From Sinomonas cyclohexanicum (GTDB lineage: Bacteria; Actinomycetota; Actinomycetes; Actinomycetales; Micrococcaceae), in NCBI RefSeq assembly GCF_020886775.1, contig NZ_AP024525.1:2666001-2730000 (forward strand): DNA of 64,000 bases, read 5' to 3'. The position numbers and the translations under genes are program-made. Every line of letters starts with the position of its first letter. Positions within the stretch are counted from its first letter, which is position 1. Of this stretch, positions 1-8,249 are shown piece by piece. The notes beneath the pieces are model-generated. The model had not been told where the DNA came from, did no database searches, and saw only the letters and a list, made by a program, of their open reading frames with translations.

Positions 1-1
1 C

Positions 2-523
2 TGGCTCGTCATCATGGTCCAGCCCAGCCTGTCAGTGCTCTACGTGCCGTACGCGCTGGCCGGTGCGGTCCTGATGGCTTCGTGGGGCCTCTCGCTGCGA
101 CGCGGCATCAGACCGAGGCAGGCCCGACCGGCGGGCCCACAGCGGTGGGATGGGCGCGCCGTCGAGCGCATCCTCGTGTTCACACTCGTGGCCCTGCTGC
201 TGTTCTGGGGCACATCGGACTACGCGCAGGCCGTGGGGCGCGGGCTCGCCGTGTCCATCGAGCAGCGGGTGGGCTCCCTGCCCATCGCCACCGTCTACTC
301 CGCGAAGCGCCTGGGCCTCACGGCCGCGGGCGTGACCGAGCAGTCGATGGGCACCGCAGAGTCCCCCCTGTTCCGGTACGTCGGCCTGAGGCTCCTCGTG
401 GTCAGCGGCGGGCGCATCTTCCTGCTCCACGACGGCTGGACACTGCAGCACGGGCGCGTCATCGTCCTGCCGGACGATCCGAACGTGCGCATCGAGTACG
501 GCACGGCGCCGACCGTGCCGTGA
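2..523 (+). CDS. Membrane protein of unknown function, 5'-truncated by the window edge
   Basis: The reading frame is open to the first bases of the window, so the true start may lie upstream; the first ATG is at 14. Two hydrophobic stretches (about residues 8-28 and 52-73, counted from that ATG) look like membrane segments. They are separated by a short Arg/Pro-rich basic loop and followed by a soluble tail of about 95 residues. The tail has a pattern FRYVGLRLLVVSGGRIFLL then GW and VIVLPDD that looks like a small beta domain. I do not recognise the family. The gene converges on the HIT gene with only 4 bp between stop codons. Confidence 0.6.
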   Translation, partial: WLVIMVQPSLSVLYVPYALAGAVLMASWGLSLRRGIRPRQARPAGPQRWDGRAVERILVFTLVALLLFWGTSDYAQAVGRGLAVSIEQRVGSLPIATVYSAKRLGLTAAGVTEQSMGTAESPLFRYVGLRLLVVSGGRIFLLHDGWTLQHGRVIVLPDDPNVRIEYGTAPTVP

Positions 524-536
524 GGCGTCAGGCCTC
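522..536. terminator. Short hairpin embedding convergent stop codons
   Basis: GAGGC (522-526), 5-nt loop GTCAG, GCCTC (532-536). It overlaps the stop of the upstream membrane protein gene and encloses the stop of the opposing HIT gene. The stem is short and there is no U-run, so the terminator role is inferred from position. Confidence 0.3.
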
Positions 537-956
537 GGGGACGTTCGCCCCGTGCCCGGCGACCCGGAGCGCCTCGCGGATCTTCTCCGCGGCGGCGTCC
601 ATAACGGCGGGGTCGGGGTTCTGCTGGGCGCGCTTGAAGTCGAACTCGGACTCTCCGCGCGAGGGCCACACGTGCAGGTGCAGGTGGTTGATCTCGAACC
701 CGGCGATGATCATGCCGGCGCGTGGAGCGTCGAACGCGTCCATCTGCGCCTGACCGATGGTCTGCGCGACGAGCGTGACCTTGGACAGCAGCTCGGGCGA
801 GGCGTCGGTCCACCTGTCGACCTCCTCGCGTGGCACCACGAGCGTGTGCCCATCGGCGAGGGGGCCGATGCTCAGGAACGCGACCACGTCGTCGTCCTTC
901 CACACGAAGCGGCCGGGCAGTTCGCCCTCGATGATGCGCGTGAACAGCGTGCTCAT
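528..956 (-). CDS. HIT family nucleotide hydrolase
   Basis: A 142-residue protein, the usual length for a single-domain histidine-triad protein. The triad HLHLHVWP at residues 91-98 provides the nucleophilic and zinc or phosphate-contacting histidines that cleave nucleoside phosphoramidates or dinucleotides in this superfamily. An upstream DGHTLVVPRE segment (residues 36-44) is the conserved HIT beta-strand region. Its ATG overlaps the stop of the upstream alcohol dehydrogenase by 4 bp (ATGA), so the two are translationally coupled on one transcript. The exact substrate cannot be told from sequence. Cytoplasmic. Confidence 0.93.
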   Translation of the reverse strand: MSTLFTRIIEGELPGRFVWKDDDVVAFLSIGPLADGHTLVVPREEVDRWTDASPELLSKVTLVAQTIGQAQMDAFDAPRAGMIIAGFEINHLHLHVWPSRGESEFDFKRAQQNPDPAVMDAAAEKIREALRVAGHGANVPEA

Positions 957-2134
957 TGCTCTCCTGTCTCCTGTTCCCCGGTGCGGGCGAGGCTTGCCGC
1001 GTCCAGCACGAAGCGGTACTTCACGTCCGAGGCGACCATCCGGTCGAACGCCTCGTTGAGGCCGGCGGCGTCGACCATCTCGATCTCCGGCGCCACGCCG
1101 TGCTCGGCGCAGAAGTCGAGCACCTCCTGAGTCTCGGCGATCCCGCCGATGAGCGAGCCGGTGTAGGTGAGCCGTTTGCGGATGAGCGTGCCCGGCCGGA
1201 CCGGGGGCATGTCCCCCGAGGGCAGGCTCAGGGCCACGAGGGCGCCGTCGAGCCGCAGGGTGCGCAGGTACGTGTTGGGGTCATGGGGGGCGGACACGGT
1301 GTCGAGCACGACGTCGAGCGTCCCCTCAGCTGCCTCGAGCTGGGCCGCGTCGCCGGTCACCACCACGCGGTGGGCGCCGAGGTGCGCCGCGTCGTCGGCC
1401 TTGGACGCCGTGCGGGTGAAGACCGTGACGTCCGCGCCCATGGCCGCGGCGAGCTTCACCGCCATGTGGCCCAAGCCGCCCAGGCCCACAACGCCGACCC
1501 TCTTGCCCGGACCCACGCCGAACCGGCGCAGCGGCGAGTACGTGGTGATCCCGGCACAGAGGATGGGGGCCGCGGCCGCGGCGTCGAGCGCCTCGGGGAT
1601 CCTGAGCACGTAGCCCTCGTTGACCACAATGCGCTGCGAGTACCCGCCCTGGGTGACCTCGCCGCCGTTGCGCGGATCGGCCACGCCGTAGGTGCCCACG
1701 TTCCCGCGCTCGCAGAACTGCTCGAGGCCGGCGCTGCAGTTCGCGCACTCCCGACACGAGTCGACCATGCACCCGACGCCGACCCGGTCGCCGACGGCGA
1801 ATCCCATCACGTGGGCGCCCACGCGCCTCACCCGGCCCACGATCTCGTGGCCGGGGACCAGCGGCCAGGGCTTCTCGCCCCACTCGCCGCGGGTCGCGTG
1901 GACGTCTGAGTGGCACAGGCCGCAGAACTCGATCTCGATCTCGACGTCGTCGGCCTTCGGCTCGCGCCGCGTGATCGTCAGCGGGACGAGGCCGCTCGCA
2001 GCCGAGGTCGCGCCGAACGCACGGACGGCGGTCAGCGGCCCCGCGCCCCCGGGCCCCTCGGGCACGGCGACGTCCTGCGGAAGGCTCCGGCGGACCTTGT
2101 CGGCGCCGGGCATGACGGGGCGTCCTGGGTTCAT
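953..2134 (-). CDS. Zinc-dependent NAD(P)-dependent alcohol dehydrogenase (cinnamyl-alcohol dehydrogenase type)
   Basis: A 393-residue medium-chain dehydrogenase. Catalytic zinc ligands lie in CGLCHSD (residues 71-77) and GHE (95-97). The structural zinc tetrad is C127, C130, C133, C141. A Rossmann GLGGLGH motif follows. This is the YahK/CAD-like group, which interconverts aldehydes and primary alcohols. The first 34 residues extend beyond the usual N-terminus of the family, but the ATG at 2134 is supported by a -10-like TAGCGT exactly 6 nt upstream, the leaderless pattern seen several times in this window. It heads a two-gene operon with the HIT gene. Confidence 0.92.
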   Translation of the reverse strand: MNPGRPVMPGADKVRRSLPQDVAVPEGPGGAGPLTAVRAFGATSAASGLVPLTITRREPKADDVEIEIEFCGLCHSDVHATRGEWGEKPWPLVPGHEIVGRVRRVGAHVMGFAVGDRVGVGCMVDSCRECANCSAGLEQFCERGNVGTYGVADPRNGGEVTQGGYSQRIVVNEGYVLRIPEALDAAAAAPILCAGITTYSPLRRFGVGPGKRVGVVGLGGLGHMAVKLAAAMGADVTVFTRTASKADDAAHLGAHRVVVTGDAAQLEAAEGTLDVVLDTVSAPHDPNTYLRTLRLDGALVALSLPSGDMPPVRPGTLIRKRLTYTGSLIGGIAETQEVLDFCAEHGVAPEIEMVDAAGLNEAFDRMVASDVKYRFVLDAASLARTGEQETGEQ

Positions 2135-2140
2135 GCTCCG

Positions 2141-2146
2141 ACGCTA
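2141..2146 (-). promoter_or_regulatory. Leaderless -10 element of the alcohol dehydrogenase operon
   Basis: TAGCGT on the minus strand with exactly 6 nt before the ATG. This places the expected transcription start at or next to the A of the start codon. No Shine-Dalgarno sequence is present. Confidence 0.5.
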
Positions 2147-2169
2147 TCGCATCCCGATCGCATCCCGCG

Positions 2170-3051
2170 CTATTCCATCTCGCCGATGGAGACCGGCCGG
2201 GATGGGTCGCGGGACCACTGTGAGAACGAGCCGGGGTACAGCGCCGCGTCGATGCCCGCGATGGCGAGGGCCGCGACGTCGTGCGCCGCGGTGACGCCCG
2301 AGCCGCAGTAGACCGCGACGGGCCGGCCCGGGACAGCACCGAGCGCCGCGAAGCGCTCGCGGAGCGCCGCCGCGGGAAGGAACGTGCCGTCGGGCGCGAG
2401 GTTCCCCGCCGTCGGCGCGCTCGCGGCGCCGGGGATGTGGCCTGCGCGGGGATCGACCGGTTCCACCTCGCCTCGATAGCGCTCTCCCGCCCGCGCATCG
2501 AGCAGTACCCCGCCGGCATCCCCGCGGGCGAACGAGGCCGCCGCGTCGGCGTCAATCCTCGGCATCCGGCCCACGCCGAGTGTCACGGTGCCGGGCGCGG
2601 GCGCGGCGGTCCCGGCCTCGAGCCGGCCCCCCGCCCGGGTCCAGGCCGAGAGGCCGCCGTCGAGGAGGCGCACCGAGGTCAAACCGGCGTCACGCAGCAT
2701 CCACCACGCGCGCGCCGCGGCCTGACCGGACGTTGCGTCGTACACGACCACCGCGTCGCCGTCGTTGATGCCCCAGCGGCGGGCCGCGGCCTCGAAGGCC
2801 TCCCTCGTCGGCAGCGGGTGGCGCCCGCCGGCGGCCTCCTCCGCGCTGCCGGGGGCGACGGGGACCGCGAGCTCGGTCTCGAGGTCCGCGAACACCGCGC
2901 CGGGAATGTGGCCGGCCTCGTACTCGCTCCGCCCGTCGGGCCCGCCGAGGGCCCACCGGACGTCGAGCAGCACCGTGCGCCCGGCGACACCGCCGGCGTC
3001 GAGTCGGGCGGCGAGCTCCGCGGCGGAGATCAGGACCTGGTATGCGCTCAT
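2170..3051 (-). CDS. sseA: Sulfurtransferase with two rhodanese domains (3-mercaptopyruvate/thiosulfate type)
   Basis: A 293-residue tandem rhodanese protein. The C-terminal domain carries the active loop CGSGVTA with the catalytic cysteine at about residue 249. That CGSGVT form is more typical of 3-mercaptopyruvate sulfurtransferases than of the CRKGVT thiosulfate type. The N-terminal domain has YDATSG at the equivalent place and lacks a cysteine, as usual for the structural domain. A GTG lies two codons upstream at 3057, but the ATG at 3051 is preferred because TAGGGT lies exactly 6 nt before it. It is divergent from a cysteine desulfhydrase-like gene, which fits sulfane-sulfur metabolism. 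Confidence 0.88.
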   Translation of the reverse strand: MSAYQVLISAAELAARLDAGGVAGRTVLLDVRWALGGPDGRSEYEAGHIPGAVFADLETELAVPVAPGSAEEAAGGRHPLPTREAFEAAARRWGINDGDAVVVYDATSGQAAARAWWMLRDAGLTSVRLLDGGLSAWTRAGGRLEAGTAAPAPGTVTLGVGRMPRIDADAAASFARGDAGGVLLDARAGERYRGEVEPVDPRAGHIPGAASAPTAGNLAPDGTFLPAAALRERFAALGAVPGRPVAVYCGSGVTAAHDVAALAIAGIDAALYPGSFSQWSRDPSRPVSIGEME

Positions 3052-3057
3052 GGCCAC

Positions 3058-3076
3058 ACCCTAGCCCGCGTAGGCT
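3058..3076. promoter_or_regulatory. Two divergent leaderless -10 elements 7 bp apart
   Basis: Minus strand TAGGGT (3058-3063) lies 6 nt from the sulfurtransferase ATG. Plus strand TAGGCT (3071-3076) lies 6 nt from the PLP-enzyme ATG. The whole intergenic region is 31 bp, so each -35 region must lie in or over the other gene's start. Confidence 0.5.
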
Positions 3077-3082
3077 GTCCGG

Positions 3083-4198
3083 ATGGACCCCCATTCGGCC
3101 CGGCAGCACAGACCGAACCACGCCCCGTCGGCCCGTCGCGGAGAACGCGCATGGGCGGAGACGGCGATCCGGCGGATCGAGGCGGACTCGCACCGCAGCG
3201 CCGACACCCATGTGCACCGCGTCCCGCTCCCCCGCGCGTGGGGCGTGGATGTCTACCTCAAGGACGAGTCGACGCACCGCACCGGGAGCCTCAAGCACCG
3301 GCTGGCCCGGTCCCTGTTCCTCTTCGCGCTCGTCAACGGCTGGATCCGCGAGGGGACCACCGTGGTCGAGGCCTCGAGCGGCAGCACGGCCGTCTCCGAG
3401 GCGTACTTCGCCCGGCTCATCGGGGTGCCCTTCACGGCCGTCATGACCAAGGGCACGAGCCGCGAGAAGATCGCCCTCATCGAGCAGTACGGGGGCACCT
3501 GCCACTTCGTGGAGCAGGCCGGGGAGGTCTACGCGGAGGCCGGCCGGCTCGCCCAGGAGTGCGGCGGCCACTACCTCGACCAGTTCACCTACGCCGAGCG
3601 GGCCACGGACTGGCGGGGGAACAACAACATCGCCGAGACGATCTTCGACCAGCTCGCGCTCGAGGCCCACCCGGTGCCCCGGTGGATCGTGGTGGGCGCC
3701 GGCACGGGCGGCACGAGCACGACGATCGGCCGCTACGTGCGGTACCGGACGCTCCCCACCGAGCTGGCCGTGGTGGACCCGGAGAACTCCGCCTTCTACC
3801 CGAGCTGGGAGTCGGGCTCGCCCGCAGAGGGCGGCGCCTCCCGCATCGAGGGGATCGGGCGGCCCCGCCTCGAGCCGAGCTTCAACCCGGGGATCGTGGA
3901 CCGGATGTTCCGCGTGCCCGACGCCGCGTCCGTCGCCGCGATGCGGGACCTCGCCGAGCGCTTCGGCTTCGACGCCGGACCGTCGACCGGAACGAACCTG
4001 TGGGCCGTGTGGCAGCTCGTGGCCGAGATGGTCGCGGTCGGCGAGCGCGGCAGCATCGTGACACTCATGTGCGACGGCGGCGCGCGCTACCGCCGCTCGT
4101 ACGGCGACGGCGCCTGGCTCACGGCCCACGGCCTCGACCCCGCTCCGCACCAGGCCGTGCTCGAGGACTTCTTCGCGACGGGCCGCTGGCGGGCCTGA
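3083..4198 (+). CDS. PLP-dependent cysteine synthase-fold enzyme, probably cysteine desulfhydrase (Cds1-like)
   Basis: A 371-residue fold-type II PLP enzyme. The cofactor lysine is K71 in the context [11 protein letters not shown], the substrate or phosphate loop SSGST is at residues 98-102, and [12 protein letters not shown] is the glycine-rich PLP-phosphate loop. The protein resembles the actinobacterial Cds1 group (Rv3684-like), known to release sulfide from cysteine, more than classical CysK or CysM. The divergent partner is a sulfurtransferase, which supports a role in cysteine and sulfide handling. The ATG follows TAGGCT by 6 nt. It ends tail to tail with the MBL-fold gene. Confidence 0.85.
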   Translation: MDPHSARQHRPNHAPSARRGERAWAETAIRRIEADSHRSADTHVHRVPLPRAWGVDVYLKDESTHRTGSLKHRLARSLFLFALVNGWIREGTTVVEASSGSTAVSEAYFARLIGVPFTAVMTKGTSREKIALIEQYGGTCHFVEQAGEVYAEAGRLAQECGGHYLDQFTYAERATDWRGNNNIAETIFDQLALEAHPVPRWIVVGAGTGGTSTTIGRYVRYRTLPTELAVVDPENSAFYPSWESGSPAEGGASRIEGIGRPRLEPSFNPGIVDRMFRVPDAASVAAMRDLAERFGFDAGPSTGTNLWAVWQLVAEMVAVGERGSIVTLMCDGGARYRRSYGDGAWLTAHGLDPAPHQAVLEDFFATGRWRA

Positions 4199-4212
4199 CG
4201 CCCCGAGCGTCA
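4196..4212. terminator. Hairpin containing both convergent stop codons
   Basis: TGACGC (4196-4201), loop CCCGA, GCGTCA (4207-4212). The TGA of the plus-strand PLP enzyme and the TGA of the minus-strand MBL gene are the two tips of the stem. No U-run is present. Confidence 0.35.
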
Positions 4213-4893
4213 GAGCTCGACCGACTCCCCCGGCTCGAGGTGCGCGAACGAGGTCCCGTACAGCGCCGAGATCCGCTCCGCGTGCTTCTCGACGAGACCC
4301 GTCCCCCGCTCGTTGAGGAGCGCATTGTGGATCGGGTACGCGCGGCGGGCCCGGACCGCGATGAGGAAGTCGAGCACCTCGCCCACCTTGCTCCACGGGG
4401 CATGGATCGGCACAAGCAGTGTCGAGACGTCCGTCCCGTGCGGAACCGTGAACGAGTCGCCGGGGTGGAACAGCTCCCCGTCCACGAGGTAGCCGATGTT
4501 CGCCACGACGGGGATGCTCGCGTGGATGAGGGCGTGCTGGCTGCCGAACGTCTGGATCCGGAACCCTGCGGCCTCGAATTCGGTGTCCAGCTCGGCGGCA
4601 TGGATGCGGTCCGCGCACGACGGCGCCGCCTCCTTCAGCTGTTCCGCCACCTTCGCGGGGGCCCATCCCTGGAGCCCCGGGTCCGCCACGAGGACGGCCG
4701 CGACGCGCGGGACATCGACGTGGTCCGGGTGCTCGTGCGTGACGAGGAACGCCTCGGCCCCGGCCAGTGCCTCCTCCACCTCGGAGAAGTTGCCGGGGTC
4801 GATGACGAGGACCCGCTGGCCGCTTCCCCGCGCCTCTGCCGTGCCCGGCTTCTCGAGCCGGACGCACGCGTGGGTGAACTTGGTCATACGCAT
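4210..4893 (-). CDS. Metallo-beta-lactamase fold hydrolase
   Basis: A 227-residue cytoplasmic MBL-fold protein. The metal motif THEHPDHVD is at residues 52-60 (H53, H55, D57, H58). Later ligand candidates are the His in the QHALIH segment, the Asp in HPGDSF and the His in YPIHNAL. The short UlaG-like architecture suggests a hydrolase of a small phosphorylated or lactone substrate, but the reaction is not deducible. The ATG lies exactly 6 nt after a TAGACT element, and another ATG lies two codons inside. It diverges from zur by about 60 bp. Confidence 0.85.
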   Translation of the reverse strand: MRMTKFTHACVRLEKPGTAEARGSGQRVLVIDPGNFSEVEEALAGAEAFLVTHEHPDHVDVPRVAAVLVADPGLQGWAPAKVAEQLKEAAPSCADRIHAAELDTEFEAAGFRIQTFGSQHALIHASIPVVANIGYLVDGELFHPGDSFTVPHGTDVSTLLVPIHAPWSKVGEVLDFLIAVRARRAYPIHNALLNERGTGLVEKHAERISALYGTSFAHLEPGESVEL

Positions 4894-4899
4894 TGCGCC

Positions 4900-4905
4900 A
4901 GTCTA
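4900..4905 (-). promoter_or_regulatory. Leaderless -10 element of the MBL-fold gene
   Basis: Minus strand TAGACT with a 6-nt gap to the ATG. A TTCAAG sequence about 17 nt further upstream could be the -35. Confidence 0.5.
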
Positions 4906-4957
4906 GAACCGTTCTTGGTAGGCTTGAAGATCCGATCGGTGTGTGCAGGAGGAGTCG

Positions 4958-5395
4958 GTGGTCGAGAATTCGCGCGAGAAGCCGCGCGAGCAGCGCGTCA
5001 CGAAGCAGCGCCTCGCCGTCTCCGCGGCGCTGGACCGGATCGAGGACTTCGTCAGCACCCAGGAGCTTCATCGCATGCTCCACGACGAGGGCGCGTCGGT
5101 CTCGCTCGCCACGACGTACCGCATCCTGCAGTCCCTGGCGGACGACGGGCTCGTGGACGTGCTGCGCAGCGACGACGGCGAGGCCGTGTACCGGCGGTGC
5201 GAGGCGACAGGGCACCACCACCATCTCGTGTGCAGGCGCTGTGGGAAGGCCGTGGACATCGAGGCCCCGTCCGTGGAGACGTGGGCGAGCAGGGTGGCCC
5301 GCGAGCACGGCTACACCGCCGTGGAGCACACGGTAGAGATCTTCGGCCTCTGCCCCGAGTGCACCCTCATCGCCGCACGCGCGGCCTCTGCGTAG
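4958..5395 (+). CDS. zur: Fur family zinc uptake regulator (Zur)
   Basis: A 145-residue Fur-family repressor. The N-terminal winged helix includes TKQRLAVSAALD and the recognition segment SLATTYRILQSL. The dimerisation domain carries a histidine cluster TGHHHHLVC and two CxxC pairs (CRRC and CPEC) that bind structural zinc. It is convergent with the zinc importer genes znuACB, which makes Zur more likely than Fur or PerR. An in-frame GTG at 4943 gives five extra residues. The GTG at 4958 is preferred because AGGAGGAG (4947-4954) is correctly spaced before it. Confidence 0.9.
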   Translation: MVENSREKPREQRVTKQRLAVSAALDRIEDFVSTQELHRMLHDEGASVSLATTYRILQSLADDGLVDVLRSDDGEAVYRRCEATGHHHHLVCRRCGKAVDIEAPSVETWASRVAREHGYTAVEHTVEIFGLCPECTLIAARAASA

Positions 5396-5409
5396 GCCCC
5401 GCGCGGGGC
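5396..5409. terminator. Perfect 14-bp GC palindrome between convergent zur and znuB
   Basis: GCCCCGCGCGGGGC begins one base after the zur stop and lies 13 bp before the znuB stop. It is the only obvious candidate for separating the two convergent transcripts. No U-run. Confidence 0.35.
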
Positions 5410-5422
5410 GACGCGGCGAGCC

Positions 5423-6334
5423 TCAGGCGGAGACCGGCGTCGTGCGCCGGGCCGGCTCCCCGGCGGGCCGGGCGACGCGCCCGCTGCGGCCCATGCGGTG
5501 CCGGACCCAGCCGATCACCGCGCAGACGACGTAGAAGAGGAACGAGAGCGTTGTGATGTAGGGGCTGATCGGCAGGCTGCCGCCCAGGGCGAGCAGGATT
5601 CCGCCCACGGTCGCCATGACCGCGAACGCCACGCTCAGGATCAGCACGAGCCTCGGCGACGACGTCACCTTCAGCGCTGCCGCCGCCGGCGTGATGAGGA
5701 GGGCGAGGACCAGGAGCGCGCCCACCACCTGGATCGAGAGCGCCACGCTGACACCGAGCACCACCATGAACACAAGCGAGAGGAACCGCACCGGGACGCC
5801 CCGTGCGAACGCCATGTCGGGGTCGACGCTCGCGAACGTGAGCGGCCGCCACACGGCGACCAGCACCGCGATCACGATCACCGCGGCGATCGCGAGCGTC
5901 TGCAGCTGGACGGTGTCCACGGCGACGATCTGCCCGGTGAGCAGGCCGAACTTGTTCGCGGCCCGGCCCTGGTACAGCGCCAGGAACAGAATGCCCAGCC
6001 CGAGCCCGAACGGCATGAGGACGCCGATCACCGAGTTCTTCTCGCGGGCGCGCCCGCCCATGAGGCCGATCACGAGGGCCGCCACGATGGATGCCGCGAG
6101 CGAGCCGGCGATGATGTCGGCGCCGATGAGCAGCGCGAACGCCGCACCCGCGAAGGAGAGCTCCGAGATCCCGTGGACGGCGAACGCGAGGTCCCGCTTC
6201 ATCACGAACGTCCCGACGACCCCGCCGAGAAGCCCGAGGATGGCCCCGGCCCACACCGAGTTGACGACGAGGGCGAAGATCTCGCCGTAGTTCTCGAACG
6301 AGAACACCGTGCCCCAGAGGTCCGCGAGGTTCAT
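5423..6334 (-). CDS. znuB: Zinc ABC transporter permease
   Basis: A 303-residue ABC-3 family permease with about eight hydrophobic segments, for example WAGAILGLLGGVVGTFVM near residue 33 and the conserved SIQVVGALLVLALLITPAA region near residues 205-222. It forms the membrane channel for zinc (or Mn) delivered by ZnuA. Its ATG overlaps the znuC stop by 4 bp. The C-terminal 25 residues are Arg/Pro-rich and probably cytoplasmic. It is the third gene of znuA-znuC-znuB. Confidence 0.92.
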   Translation of the reverse strand: MNLADLWGTVFSFENYGEIFALVVNSVWAGAILGLLGGVVGTFVMKRDLAFAVHGISELSFAGAAFALLIGADIIAGSLAASIVAALVIGLMGGRAREKNSVIGVLMPFGLGLGILFLALYQGRAANKFGLLTGQIVAVDTVQLQTLAIAAVIVIAVLVAVWRPLTFASVDPDMAFARGVPVRFLSLVFMVVLGVSVALSIQVVGALLVLALLITPAAAALKVTSSPRLVLILSVAFAVMATVGGILLALGGSLPISPYITTLSFLFYVVCAVIGWVRHRMGRSGRVARPAGEPARRTTPVSA

Positions 6335-7197
6335 GCCGGCTGCTCCTGGTCGCGGTGCTCGGGTGCGTGCGCGTGGGTCGTGGCGTCGGGCAGGCCCACG
6401 ACGACGAGGCGTCCGTTCACGCGGGAGACCTCGACACGGCTGCCGTAGAGCTCGGAGAGGACGTCCGTGGTCATGACCTCGTCGACGGTGCCGATCCGGA
6501 ACCTGCCGTCCGCGATGTAGAGGACGCGGTCGAGGTAGTCCAGGACCGGGTTGATCTCGTGGGTGACGAAGACGACGGCGGCACCGTCGCGCCGCTGGGC
6601 GTCGATGAGCCGGCTGACGGCCTGCTGGTGATGGAGGTCGAGCGATAGCAGCGGCTCGTCGCACAGCAGCACACGCGGCTGGCCGGCGATGGCCTGGGCC
6701 ACCCTGAGCCGCTGCTGCTCTCCCCCGGACAGCAGCCCCACGGGGACCTTGGCGTAGTCGGTGGCGCCGACCTTCGCGAGCAGCTCGTCGACGCGGCGCT
6801 CGACCGCGCGGTGGCGCAGGCGTATCCCCCACCGATGGCCGTCCACGCCGAGCGACACGAGGTCCCGGGCACGCAGCGGGGTGGAGGGCGGGAACATCTT
6901 CTGCTGCGGGATGTAGCCGACCTCGTTGCCGCGCCTGCCCGGCGGGCGTCCCGCGATCTCGGCGGTGCCGGACGTGAGCGGCACGACGCCGAGGAGCGCC
7001 TTGAGGAACGTCGTCTTGCCGCTGCCGTTGGGGCCCAGGACGGCGAAGAACTCGCCGGGGCGGATGTCGAGGTCGAGCCCGGACCACAGGGTCCTCTCGC
7101 CGAATGCCAAGGAGGCGTTCCGCAGCCGGACGACGGCGGGCGCCTCCTGGGCGTGTGGCGCACCGCCCGCCGAATGCGGTTCCGCTGCGGGTGTCAT
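6331..7197 (-). CDS. znuC: Zinc ABC transporter ATP-binding protein
   Basis: A 288-residue ABC ATPase with Walker A GPNGSGKTT, the Q-loop in GYIPQQ, the signature LSGGEQQR, Walker B VLLCDEP and the H-loop in VTHEIN. The C-terminus is histidine-rich (THAHAPEH), a possible zinc sensor or buffer. Two starts are plausible. The GTG at 7260 overlaps the znuA stop (GTGA) and would give 309 residues by coupling. The ATG at 7197 has TAGAAT 8 nt upstream and a Zur-box-like sequence over the -35 position. I favour 7197 but cannot exclude use of both. Confidence 0.9.
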   Translation of the reverse strand: MTPAAEPHSAGGAPHAQEAPAVVRLRNASLAFGERTLWSGLDLDIRPGEFFAVLGPNGSGKTTFLKALLGVVPLTSGTAEIAGRPPGRRGNEVGYIPQQKMFPPSTPLRARDLVSLGVDGHRWGIRLRHRAVERRVDELLAKVGATDYAKVPVGLLSGGEQQRLRVAQAIAGQPRVLLCDEPLLSLDLHHQQAVSRLIDAQRRDGAAVVFVTHEINPVLDYLDRVLYIADGRFRIGTVDEVMTTDVLSELYGSRVEVSRVNGRLVVVGLPDATTHAHAPEHRDQEQPA

Positions 7198-7205
7198 GGT
7201 GGCCA

Positions 7206-7236
7206 ATTCTAGGTGCCCAGCCTGAGAATGATCATC
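7206..7236 (-). promoter_or_regulatory. Candidate Zur-regulated internal promoter of znuCB
   Basis: TAGAAT (minus strand, 7206-7211) lies 8 nt before the znuC ATG. TGAGAATGATCATC (plus strand, 7223-7236) covers the expected -35 position. It matches the mycobacterial Zur core TGAAAATGATTTTC, quoted from memory, at 11 of 14 positions. Confidence 0.45.
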
Positions 7237-7256
7237 GATCACGACAGGGTGCCTGC

Positions 7257-8216
7257 TCACGGCAAGGCTTTGGCGAGTGCGTCCACATTCGCCTGCATCC
7301 AGGCCAGGTAGTCGGTGCCGGGAGGGACAGTCTCGGTGAACTCGGCGACTGGGACACCCGCCGACTCGGCTGCCTTGCGGAGCTGCTCGGTCTGGGCGCC
7401 CTGGGTCTGCGGGTTGTACGCCAAGAGGGCCACGGTCTTGGAGGTGACAAGGTCCAGGGTCTCCTTGAAGACCGCCGGCGGCACGTCTTGCCCCTCCTCG
7501 ATCGCGGAGGTGAAGGCCGCGGGGGTGGCGTTCGTGAGGCCAGCGGCCTCGAGGAGGTAGAGCGGGACGGGCTCCGTCACCGCAGCCTTCTTGCCGGCGG
7601 CGCGGCCCTTGAGGGCCGCGACCTTGTCCTCGAGCGCCGTGAGCCTGGCCTCGACGTCCTTGGCGTTGGCGTCGTACGCGGCCTTGCCTCCCGGGTCGAG
7701 CGCACCGAGGCGATCGGCGATCGTGGCGGTGACCTTCTCCATCGCCGCAAGGTCATACCAGACGTGCTCGTTGTAGGCTGAGTGACCGCCAGACGGGGTG
7801 CCGGCGGGCTCGAGGCCCGCGACCTGCACGGCCGTGATGATCGCACTGTCGCCCAGCCTGCTCTCGCCAGCGAGCGTGCTCAGGAACGGATCGTAGCCGC
7901 CGCCGTTCTCGATCACGAGCTTTGCCTTGGACACCGCGAGCCGGTCCTGACTCGTGGCCTCGTAGGAATGGGGGTCCTGGCTGGTCTTGCTGACGATGGA
8001 CGTCACCGAGACCCGATCGCCGCCCACCGCCTTGGCCAGGTCACCGTAGACGTTCGTCGAAGCCACGACGGCGACCGTGCCGGCCGCGGCCGTACCGGAT
8101 CCCGCGGTGCCGGGCGATCCGGAGGCGCAGGCGGCGAGGCCCAGGGAGGCCGCCACGGCAAGAACGCCCAGGACGCCCACGCGGGCCCCTGCGGCGGGAA
8201 CAGTGAAGGAACGCAC
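7257..8216 (-). CDS. znuA: Zinc ABC transporter substrate-binding lipoprotein
   Basis: A 319-residue ABC solute-binding protein of the zinc/manganese family. The N-terminus has a hydrophobic core ending in the lipobox LAAC, so it is probably a membrane-anchored lipoprotein. Metal-ligand candidates are the His in QDPHSYEAT and in YNEHVWYD and the acidic residues in GTDYLAW. There is no long His-rich loop between the first two. The frame is open to an upstream ATG at 8282, but that start would include a strong inverted repeat. The GTG at 8216 follows TGAGGA with good spacing and begins a normal signal sequence. Confidence 0.9.
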   Translation of the reverse strand: MRSFTVPAAGARVGVLGVLAVAASLGLAACASGSPGTAGSGTAAAGTVAVVASTNVYGDLAKAVGGDRVSVTSIVSKTSQDPHSYEATSQDRLAVSKAKLVIENGGGYDPFLSTLAGESRLGDSAIITAVQVAGLEPAGTPSGGHSAYNEHVWYDLAAMEKVTATIADRLGALDPGGKAAYDANAKDVEARLTALEDKVAALKGRAAGKKAAVTEPVPLYLLEAAGLTNATPAAFTSAIEEGQDVPPAVFKETLDLVTSKTVALLAYNPQTQGAQTEQLRKAAESAGVPVAEFTETVPPGTDYLAWMQANVDALAKALP

Positions 8217-8249
8217 GGGAGTCCTCAGTTCTACGTCAGCGTCGGTTGC

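Noticed and set aside
2281-5556. 1091-codon plus-strand frame across several genes
   Set aside because: It crosses opposing and in-line genes with clear motifs; composition is Arg/Ala/Gly/Pro-rich and has no recognisable domain.
7198-7260. Extended znuC N-terminus from GTG 7260
   Set aside because: Kept only as an alternative: the added 21 residues have no family similarity and lie over the Zur-like box and -10.
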